From Sulfurimicrobium lacus (lineage in GTDB: Bacteria; Pseudomonadota; Gammaproteobacteria; Burkholderiales; Sulfuricellaceae), in the NCBI RefSeq assembly GCF_011764585.1, contig NZ_AP022853.1:541501-605500 (forward strand): 64,000 nucleotides of DNA. The letters run 5' to 3'. The notes beneath the pieces are model-generated. The model saw nothing but the letters and a program-made list of their open reading frames with translations. It ran no database searches and had not been told where the DNA came from. Position 1 is the stretch's first letter. Every line of letters begins with the position of its first letter. Both the position numbers and the translations under genes were made by a program. Below, one piece after another: positions 48,739-55,153 of the stretch.

Positions 48739-51111
48739 ATGAGCATCAATCTCGAAGACTACCAGGAACTGACCAGCTCGCTCTCCCCGGAGCTGCAGGA
48801 AAGCCTGCAGGCCGCGTGGCTGGAAGCGGGCAAGGTTTTCAGTGCGCGCGGCCTGGACAATTACCTCAAGGGTGCCGCGGCGCTGAAGAGCCTGGGCAAG
48901 GGCGACGAGCTGATCGCCACCTGGATCGACCACGCGCCGCTGGTGGCCAAGGAAATCGGCGAGGACGCCGTGCCGGACCTGGTGCAGACCGCGCTCTCCC
49001 TGGCCTCCAAGACCTCCGGCGCGGTGATCGAACTGGTACTCAGTACCGCGCCCACGGCGGCCAGCCGCCTCGGCGACGAGGTGCTGTTCCGCGCCTATCT
49101 GCAATTCCTGAACACGCTGCTGTCGCAGGCGCCGCGCGGCGTGCGCCCGATGCTGGAAAATCTGGAGACGCTGTTCAGCCAGCTCACTCTGGGCGGTTTG
49201 CGCCGCTGGGCGCTGTGGGGCGCGCACGCCCACCGTACCGATTACCCGGAACAGGCCAGTTACTTCAGCCTGCAATCCAGGGAATCCCAGGCCATGCTGC
49301 AGAAGGAGCGCAAGGGCACGCTGTTCGTCGACGTGCAGCGCCGCATCAACATGTATTTGCGTGCCCTGTGGGCGCGGGATTTCTTCATGAAACCGACTTC
49401 CGGAGACTTCGAGACGCGCGAAGGCTACCGGCCTTATGTGGAAGGCTATTTCATCCACCTGCCCGATGCCTATGATGATTTTTCTCTCCCCTCCCCCGCA
49501 AGCGGGGGAGGGGCTGGGGGAGAGGGTAACAAGCTGCCGGGACTGGAAATGTACCGCGCCGCGGCAGCGCACAGTGCCGCGCATATCGTTTACACCCGCG
49601 ACCCGATCTCGGCCGAGGCGCTCAATCCCTGGCAGATGGCGGTGATCAGCGTGATCGAGGACGCCCGCGTGGAAACCCTGGCGGTGAACAAGTTTCCCGG
49701 CCTGAAGAAGCTGTGGGTGCAGTTGCACGGCATCCGCGCGGAGCAGGGCAATACGGCTGGCGATTACCTCAACCGCATGGCGCGCGCCCTGCTGGATGAC
49801 AGCTACCAGGACGACGACCCGTGGATCGCGCAGGGCCGCGTGCTGTTCAGGCAGGCGGCGGCGCGCCTCGACAGCAATCAGGTTTCCTGGGATATCGGCG
49901 TGCAACTGGCGCACGAATTTATGGAGAAGCGCATTCCCTTCAACCCGCGCTCGGATGTGCTCACCGCCCCCTATCGCGACGACAACCGCTATTTCTGGGA
50001 ATTCGAGGAATTCGATTTCGAACAGGCCATGGCGGCGGGTTACGAAGCGCCCAGGCAGGTGCGCAAGCACGTCAGCCTGATGGAGCTCGCCAACGAAATC
50101 GAGGTCGAAACCGCCGGCGACGATGCGGAAGAAATCTGGGTGCTGGGTACCGAACTCTTTCCCTACGAGGACATGGGCAAGTCCTTCAACGAGCTGGAAG
50201 GCAGGGAACCGGTTTCCGAGCCCTACCATTACGCGGAGTGGGATTACCAGATCCAGCTCGAACGCCCGGCCTGGGCCACGGTGCTGGAGAAGCGTCCGAA
50301 GGGCGGCGATCTGCAGCTGATCGACGATATCGCCGCGCAGCACAAGCGCACTATCGGCCGCCTCAAATTCCTGCTCGATGCTCTGCAGCCCCAGGGCGTG
50401 ACGCGCATCCGCAAGCTCGAAGACGGCGACGAGGTGGACGTCAACGCCGCCATCCGCGCCATGATCGACATTCGCATGGGGCAGCAACCGGACCCGCGCA
50501 TCATGATGCGTTCGGTACGCAAGGTGCGCGACATTTCGGTGATGGTGCTGCTGGACCTGTCGGAGTCCACCAACGAGAAGGTGAGCGGGCAGGACTACAG
50601 CGTGCTCGACCTGCAGCGTCAGGCCACGGTGCTGCTGGCCGACGCCATCCACAAGATCGGCGATCCCTTCGCGATTCACGGTTTCTGCTCGGACGGGCGC
50701 CACAACGTCGAATACTTCCGTTACAAGGATTTCGACCAGCCCTACAGCGAATTGCCGAAGTCCCGCCTGGCGGGCATGAGCGGGCAGCTCTCGACGCGCA
50801 TGGGCGCGGCCATCCGCCACGCCGGGCACTACCTGAAACTGCAGAAATCGGCGAAAAAGCTGCTGCTGGTGATCACCGACGGCGAGCCGGCCGACATCGA
50901 TGTGCGCGACCCGCAGTACCTGCGTTACGATACCAAGAAAGCGGTGGAGGAGATGGCGCGTAGCGGCGTGACCACTTTCTGCATGTCGCTCGACCCGAAG
51001 GCGGATCAATACGTTTCCCGGATTTTCGGGGCCAGGAACTACATGGTCGTGGACCATGTAGAACGCTTGCCTGAAAAGCTGCCAGTTCTCTACGCCGGAT
51101 TAACGCGATGA
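48739..51111 (+). CDS. cbbO: RuBisCO activation protein CbbO (vWA protein)
   Basis: 790 aa adaptor that binds RuBisCO and couples it to CbbQ. The start MSINLEDYQELTSSLSPEL at 48739 has CGGAGG 4 bases upstream. The C-terminal von Willebrand A domain (~residues 595-780) carries the metal site DLSESTNE near residue 602 and ITDGEPAD near 713. Residues ~249-263 (SLPSPASGGGAGGEG) are encoded by an in-frame GC-rich palindromic repeat. Its last codons KLPVLYAGLTR are repeated, with different codons, just before orf100. Confidence 0.95.
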   Translation: MSINLEDYQELTSSLSPELQESLQAAWLEAGKVFSARGLDNYLKGAAALKSLGKGDELIATWIDHAPLVAKEIGEDAVPDLVQTALSLASKTSGAVIELVLSTAPTAASRLGDEVLFRAYLQFLNTLLSQAPRGVRPMLENLETLFSQLTLGGLRRWALWGAHAHRTDYPEQASYFSLQSRESQAMLQKERKGTLFVDVQRRINMYLRALWARDFFMKPTSGDFETREGYRPYVEGYFIHLPDAYDDFSLPSPASGGGAGGEGNKLPGLEMYRAAAAHSAAHIVYTRDPISAEALNPWQMAVISVIEDARVETLAVNKFPGLKKLWVQLHGIRAEQGNTAGDYLNRMARALLDDSYQDDDPWIAQGRVLFRQAAARLDSNQVSWDIGVQLAHEFMEKRIPFNPRSDVLTAPYRDDNRYFWEFEEFDFEQAMAAGYEAPRQVRKHVSLMELANEIEVETAGDDAEEIWVLGTELFPYEDMGKSFNELEGREPVSEPYHYAEWDYQIQLERPAWATVLEKRPKGGDLQLIDDIAAQHKRTIGRLKFLLDALQPQGVTRIRKLEDGDEVDVNAAIRAMIDIRMGQQPDPRIMMRSVRKVRDISVMVLLDLSESTNEKVSGQDYSVLDLQRQATVLLADAIHKIGDPFAIHGFCSDGRHNVEYFRYKDFDQPYSELPKSRLAGMSGQLSTRMGAAIRHAGHYLKLQKSAKKLLLVITDGEPADIDVRDPQYLRYDTKKAVEEMARSGVTTFCMSLDPKADQYVSRIFGARNYMVVDHVERLPEKLPVLYAGLTR
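49484..49526 (+). repeat. GC-rich palindromic repeat inside cbbO
   Basis: A perfect 12-bp stem CCCCTCCCCCGC (49488-49499), AA, GCGGGGGAGGGG (49502-49513), flanked by CTCT and by CTGGGGGAGAGGG. This CTCTCCCC...GGGGAGAGGG form is that of widespread intergenic REP-type repeats of proteobacteria. Here it lies in frame within coding sequence. Confidence 0.85.
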
Positions 51112-51140
51112 CGAAAGAACTTGGCAAATATGATGCTTGA
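51108..51140 (+). other. 10-codon mini-ORF overlapping the cbbO stop
   Basis: ATG at 51108 overlaps the cbbO TGA (ATGA) and reads MTKELGKYDA before TGA at 51138-51140. It copies the ATGA coupling used by orf100 after the second cbbO tail. It could be the truncated start of a gene once downstream of this cbbO; too short to prove coding. Confidence 0.35.
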
Positions 51141-51151
51141 ATCCCGGAGCG

Positions 51152-51207
51152 GCAGCTTTCGGCGCAGGCTAACTTCGCACAGCGAAGTTAAGCGTAGCGG
51201 CCGAAGC
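51152..51207. repeat. Imperfect cruciform between cbbO and its tail copy
   Basis: Core stem GCTAACTTCGC (51168-51178), ACA, GCGAAGTTA-A-GC (51182-51193), extended by partly complementary CTTTCGGCGC and GCGGCCGAAG flanks. No T tract. REP-like; it lies within the 99-bp stretch that separates the two copies of the cbbO 3' end. Confidence 0.6.
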
Positions 51208-51210
51208 CAC

Positions 51211-51246
51211 AAGTTGCCACTCCTTTATGCAGGGCTTACACGATGA
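51211..51246 (+). pseudogene. Remnant second copy of the cbbO 3' end
   Basis: The frame reads KLPLLYAGLTR and stops at TGA 51244-51246. The true cbbO end (51076-51111) reads KLPVLYAGLTR and stop. Ten of eleven residues match although 10 of 36 bases differ, nearly all at silent positions. The remnant keeps the ATGA overlap with the start of orf100. It is best read as the tail of an older cbbO. Confidence 0.75.
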
Positions 51247-51545
51247 CACAGCAAACTTATGTCGGTATCGACCAGGATACCAATGCCGGGCTGACCCACC
51301 TCGGGCGCATGGTGCGCGATGCCTGGGTATTCGGCATCCTGCCCGAAACGGAAACCTGCGCGGGCTGGGATTCCGCGCGAATGCAGAACCTGTACGAGCA
51401 GGTTTACGCTGCCTGGGAGCCTTACGCCCACTTGCCAAGCCGCTTGCCGCCGGAACTGGGCGAACGACACGCGCAGTTTTATGCGCAGGCTATCACGGCC
51501 GCGCGCGGCGAGGGCTGGGACCCGGAACTGGGCGAGGACGAATAG
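51243..51545 (+). CDS. Conserved-looking protein of unknown function in the cbb cluster (orf100)
   Basis: 100 aa, acidic, no signal peptide or membrane segment. I do not recognise a domain. It begins MTQQTYVGIDQDTNAGLTHLGRMV and is rich in Trp/Tyr (DAWVFG, AGWDSAR, YAAWEPY, GWDPELGEDE). The ATG overlaps the stop of the cbbO-tail remnant, showing it was once translationally coupled to cbbO. The position between cbbO and a carbonic anhydrase suggests a role in RuBisCO maturation or CO2 supply, but this is inference. Confidence 0.75.
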   Translation: MTQQTYVGIDQDTNAGLTHLGRMVRDAWVFGILPETETCAGWDSARMQNLYEQVYAAWEPYAHLPSRLPPELGERHAQFYAQAITAARGEGWDPELGEDE

Positions 51546-51646
51546 GTGCGCAGAAATCAGGGACGCTCCGGCGCCGGGAACTTGAGTACCCGCGCCGCTC
51601 CGTCGAAGCGCGCCTTCGCGGCCAGATCTTCAAGGAAGAATCGAAC

Positions 51647-52285
51647 ATGAACCACATTGAAAAACTTGTCGAAGGTTTCAAGCGCTTCCGCCGCCACAAT
51701 TACGAGGAAAATCGCGCCTTGTTCGACCGTCTCACCAGGCAGGGGCAGTCGCCCAAGACGATTGTGGTGGGGTGTTGCGATTCCAGGGTGGATCCCGCCA
51801 TCGTGACGGACAGCGACCCGGGCGACCTGTTCATCATCCGCAATGTCGCCAACCTGGTTCCGCCCTTCGAGACCAGCGGCAATTATCACGGCACCAGCGC
51901 CGCCCTGGAATTCGGGGTGCGCCACCTGGAAGTGGAGAACATCGTGGTGCTGGGGCACGCCCACTGCGGCGGCATCAGGGCGTTGCTGGACGAGGCGCCG
52001 GGGGATAAACCCGGGGAAGGATTCATTGCGGAGTGGATGAAAGTCGCCAGCAATGCGCGCAACCGCGTGTTGTCGCGGATGCATGGAGAACCGCTGGAAA
52101 AGCAGGTACGCGCCTGCGAGCAGGAGGCCATCCTGGTGTCCCTGGACAACTTGCTGACTTTCCCCTGGATACTGGAGCGTGTCGCGCAAAGGAAACTGGC
52201 GCTGCATGGCTGGTATTTCGATATGGAACACGGCGAGCTATTGGCCTACAACCCCGGCAGCAATCGTTTCGAGGCGCTTTCCTGA
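51647..52285 (+). CDS. can: Beta-class carbonic anhydrase
   Basis: 212 aa cytoplasmic zinc enzyme interconverting CO2 and bicarbonate. Zinc ligands and catalytic dyad: CCDSR (Cys43, Asp45, Arg47) and HAHC (His104, Cys107). The start MNHIEKLVEGFKRFRRHNYEENR at 51647 has AAGGA ~10 bases upstream; the longer open frame upstream overlaps orf100 and is spurious. In a cbb cluster it probably supplies CO2 to RuBisCO or bicarbonate to carboxylases. Confidence 0.95.
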   Translation: MNHIEKLVEGFKRFRRHNYEENRALFDRLTRQGQSPKTIVVGCCDSRVDPAIVTDSDPGDLFIIRNVANLVPPFETSGNYHGTSAALEFGVRHLEVENIVVLGHAHCGGIRALLDEAPGDKPGEGFIAEWMKVASNARNRVLSRMHGEPLEKQVRACEQEAILVSLDNLLTFPWILERVAQRKLALHGWYFDMEHGELLAYNPGSNRFEALS

Positions 52286-52328
52286 TCCTGCCGTGTGCCC
52301 CTCAGACTTTCAACCCAAGGAAAAATGT

Positions 52329-52874
52329 ATGAAGAAGTCCGCCGTTGCAAAGAAATTCGCCGGGCATGCCGGCAGCAAGATTCTGGTCGGTATTCTGACC
52401 GGCAGTCCCAATGACCTGCCCACCGTGGTCAAGGTGCGCGACACCCTGAGCGAACTGGGCATCCCCAGCGAAATCGTGGTGGCCTCGGCCCACCGCACGC
52501 CGGACAAGGTGCTGGCCTATCTCGAACGCGCGCACCGGGAAGACGTGCAGGTGCTGATCGGCTGTGCCGGCGTGGCCGCGCACCTGGCCGGCGTCATCGC
52601 GGGCCATACCCGCCTGCCGGTGATCGGCCTGCCGCTTTCCGGCGGCATCATGTCCGGCCTCGACGCCCTGCTTTCGACCGTGCAGATGCCGCCCGGGGTG
52701 CCGGTTGCCACCGTGGCGGTGGATGGCGCGAAAAACGCCGCCATGCTGGCGGCCCGTATCCTTGCGCTCAAATTCCCGGAAATCAACCTGGCCCTGGAGG
52801 CGGCAGGGAAAAAGGAACGCGCCCGCTACGACCAGAGCGCCGACGAGGCATTGGCGAAACTGGCAGGAAAGTAG
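52329..52874 (+). CDS. purE: N5-carboxyaminoimidazole ribonucleotide mutase (PurE)
   Basis: 181 aa class I PurE, purine synthesis: moves the carboxyl of N5-CAIR to make CAIR. The phosphate/active-site loop reads TGSPNDLPT (E. coli form MGSKSDWAT), keeping the Ser and Asp but with Asn for the second Ser. [11 protein letters not shown] near residue 60 holds the catalytic His; [17 protein letters not shown] and [14 protein letters not shown] are normal. purK is not next to it. Its place between carbonic anhydrase and aldolase links a carboxyl-handling enzyme to the CO2-fixing cluster; the aldolase gene follows after 1 base. Confidence 0.85.
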   Translation: MKKSAVAKKFAGHAGSKILVGILTGSPNDLPTVVKVRDTLSELGIPSEIVVASAHRTPDKVLAYLERAHREDVQVLIGCAGVAAHLAGVIAGHTRLPVIGLPLSGGIMSGLDALLSTVQMPPGVPVATVAVDGAKNAAMLAARILALKFPEINLALEAAGKKERARYDQSADEALAKLAGK

Positions 52875-52875
52875 G

Positions 52876-53760
52876 ATGGCACTCGTCAACATGGCCGACA
52901 TGCTGGGCCACGCCTACCGTCACGCCTATGCCGTGGGCGCGTTCGGCGTGGTCACGCTGGATTTTCTCGAAGCCGTCATCCAGGCGGCGGAAAACTATCG
53001 TGCGCCGGTGATCCTCAACCTGACCGAATCGCATTTCGACTATTACGATTTCGATCTGCTGGCGCCGGCGGTGGTGGCCGCGGCGCGGCGCGCCAAGGTT
53101 CCGGTGGCGATCCACCTCGACCACGGCCACAGCCTCGAATCGGCCGAACGCGCGATTCGCTGCGGTTTCAGCGGGGTGATGGTGGACTACTCGGATCAGC
53201 CTTTCGAGGATAACCTGCGCCTGACGCGTGCCGTGGTCGGTCTGGCGCACGCCAGCGGCGTGACGGTGGAAGCCGAGCTGGGTTATGTGCCGGGCGGCGA
53301 GGGCGAGAACGCGGAAAATCTGTCGCACGAATTCGACTACACCTCGCATGCCGAAGCCAGGGTGTTCGTGGCGCGCAGCGGGGTGGACTGCCTGGCGGTG
53401 TCCATCGGCACCGTGCACGGGCGCATGAAGGGCGCGCCCAAGCTGGACTATGCGCGCCTGGCGAAGATCAACGAGGCAGTCGGCATCCCGCTGGTGATCC
53501 ACGGCGGCACGGGCTTGTCCGACGAGCAGTTCCGCAAGCTGATCGCCAACGGCGTGGCCAAGATCAACTACTACACCGGGCTCTCCGACCTCGCCGTGCG
53601 GCATATCCGCGACAACCCGGCGATCGGCGACAGCGGCTACATGGCGCTCAAGCGCAGCACCCGGGAAGCGGTACGGGGCGAGGTGGAGCGCTGCATTCGC
53701 CTGTGGGGCAGCGGCGGACGCGCGGCGGAAGTGCTGGAACAATGCCGCGCTCTGCCTTGA
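52876..53760 (+). CDS. Class II aldolase (fructose/tagatose-bisphosphate family)
   Basis: 294 aa zinc aldolase of the Fba/GatY/KbaY family; most likely cleaves or forms fructose- or sedoheptulose-bisphosphate in the Calvin cycle (CbbA role). Asp82-His83 in IHLDHGHS are the catalytic acid and a zinc ligand; VEAELGYVPGGEGEN and IHGGTGLSDEQ carry further ligands. The start is ATG 52876, with TAGGATGG around it, right after purE. Substrate is inferred from context; tagatose-bisphosphate specificity cannot be excluded. Confidence 0.85.
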   Translation: MALVNMADMLGHAYRHAYAVGAFGVVTLDFLEAVIQAAENYRAPVILNLTESHFDYYDFDLLAPAVVAAARRAKVPVAIHLDHGHSLESAERAIRCGFSGVMVDYSDQPFEDNLRLTRAVVGLAHASGVTVEAELGYVPGGEGENAENLSHEFDYTSHAEARVFVARSGVDCLAVSIGTVHGRMKGAPKLDYARLAKINEAVGIPLVIHGGTGLSDEQFRKLIANGVAKINYYTGLSDLAVRHIRDNPAIGDSGYMALKRSTREAVRGEVERCIRLWGSGGRAAEVLEQCRALP

Positions 53761-53830
53761 CCCAAATTCGCGCGGGCGGCTGATTTTTCCTTCATATTCT
53801 GGTAACTTTAGCGTTTGCTAATTTTCCCGG

Positions 53831-54961
53831 ATGCGCAGCCCCGCCATGCAAGTCAGTCCCGCCATGCAAGTCAGCCCCATCACCTTCGACACGTTCAGCC
53901 AGATGCAGGACGACGCCTGCCAGGAGCGCATCGTTGCCGCCAAGGCCAAGCTGGGCAAGCGCCTGGTGATTCTGGGGCACCACTACCAGCGCGACGACGT
54001 GATCCGCCACGCCGATTTCACCGGCGATTCGCTCAAGCTGTCGCGCCAGGCGGCGGACTCGGAGGCGGAATACATCGTGTTTTGCGGCGTGCATTTCATG
54101 GCCGAGGTGGCGGATATCCTGTCGCGCCCGGAACAGATTTCCATCCTGCCCGACCTCTCCGCCGGCTGCTCCATGGCGGACATGGCCTCGCTGGCCAAGG
54201 TGGAGCGCGCCTGGCGCGAGCTGAAAACGGTGCTCGACCCGGACCAGAGCGTCACGCCGGTCACCTACATCAATTCCGCCGCCGACCTGAAAGCCTTCTG
54301 CGGCGAGCACGGCGGCATCGTCTGCACCTCCAGCAACGCCACCAGGATTCTCGATTGGTCGTTCGCCCAGCGCGAGAAGGTGCTGTTCTTCCCCGACCAG
54401 AACCTGGGCCGCTGGAGCGGCTTCAAGATGGGCATTCCGCTCGACGAAATGGTGCTGTGGGACTACGACCAGCCGATGGGCGGCCTGACGCCGGAGCAGA
54501 TCAGGAAGGCCAGAATCATCCTGTGGAAAGGCCTGTGCTCGGTGCACCAGATGTTCCAGCCGCAGCACATCGAGAATTTCCGCGCGCAGCACCCGGACGG
54601 CCTGGTGATTTCCCACCCCGAGTGCAGCTTCGAGGTGTGCCAGCTGTCCGACTATGTCGGCTCCACCGAATACATCATCAAGACCATCGCCGAATCCAAG
54701 CCCGGCACGCACTGGCTGGTGGGCACCGAGCTGAACCTGGTCAACCGCCTGGCCAACCGCTTCAAGCCGGAGGGCAAGACCGTGCAGTTCATGTCCTCGA
54801 CGGTGTGCATGTGCTCGACCATGGCGCGCATCGACCCGCAGCACCTGGCCTGGGTACTGGAAAACCTGGTGGCCGGCAAAGTGGTGAACCGCACCACGGT
54901 GCCGCCGCAGGAAGCCGAACTGGCGCGCCTGTCGCTGCAGCGCATGCTCGACGCGTCTTGA
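53831..54961 (+). CDS. nadA: Quinolinate synthase
   Basis: 376 aa [4Fe-4S] enzyme that condenses iminoaspartate with dihydroxyacetone phosphate in NAD synthesis. Cluster cysteines are visible in VFCGVHFMAE, IVCTSSNAT and SHPECSFEV; a further pair is in VCMCSTMARID. The start is unclear: ATG 53831, 53846 and 53864 are in frame, and 53840-53875 is an 18-bp tandem duplication (AMQVSP twice) that doubles one start. Any of the three gives a full catalytic domain. Confidence 0.95.
   Translation: MRSPAMQVSPAMQVSPITFDTFSQMQDDACQERIVAAKAKLGKRLVILGHHYQRDDVIRHADFTGDSLKLSRQAADSEAEYIVFCGVHFMAEVADILSRPEQISILPDLSAGCSMADMASLAKVERAWRELKTVLDPDQSVTPVTYINSAADLKAFCGEHGGIVCTSSNATRILDWSFAQREKVLFFPDQNLGRWSGFKMGIPLDEMVLWDYDQPMGGLTPEQIRKARIILWKGLCSVHQMFQPQHIENFRAQHPDGLVISHPECSFEVCQLSDYVGSTEYIIKTIAESKPGTHWLVGTELNLVNRLANRFKPEGKTVQFMSSTVCMCSTMARIDPQHLAWVLENLVAGKVVNRTTVPPQEAELARLSLQRMLDAS
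53840..53875 (+). repeat. 18-bp tandem duplication at the nadA start
   Basis: CCCGCCATGCAAGTCAGT followed by CCCGCCATGCAAGTCAGC, differing only in the last base. Each unit holds an in-frame ATG, so nadA has two copies of the same start context. Confidence 0.9.
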
Positions 54962-54980
54962 TTTTAAAAAATCAGTTAGC

Positions 54981-55102
54981 CACAGAGAACACAGAGTTCA
55001 CAGAGGAAATGCAATTTCTTTGCCGTAAATTTTCGCGTTACCCATCAGGTGAGCCCAAAGATGTGGAATCCGTTTTTCTCTGTGTCCTCTGTGATCTCTG
55101 TG
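54981..55102. repeat. 9-bp-phased inverted repeat, nadA-rlhA gap
   Basis: Left arm 54981-55007: CACAGAGAA, CACAGAGTT, CACAGAGGA. Right arm 55076-55102: TTCTCTGTG, TCCTCTGTG, ATCTCTGTG. The outer flanks TAGC/GGCTT extend the symmetry. The ~68 bp between the arms holds no gene I can see. Translated, such repeats give the familiar spurious HRDHRGHRE and TENTEFTEE peptides. Confidence 0.85.
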
Positions 55103-55153
55103 GCTTGAATTGCGGCTTTTAGATTGAACGAACATCGCAGCACCCGGCATGCA

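Noticed and set aside
53757-53785. A third stop-codon/-35 overlap: TTGACC at the aldolase stop as promoter of nadA
   Set aside because: At 17 bp the -10 candidate is CTGATT, which matches poorly; kept out for lack of a usable -10.
54962-55122. Short peptides encoded across the 9-bp repeats (TENTEFTEE, HRDHRGHRE types)
   Set aside because: These are translations of the CACAGAG repeat, a known source of false gene calls.
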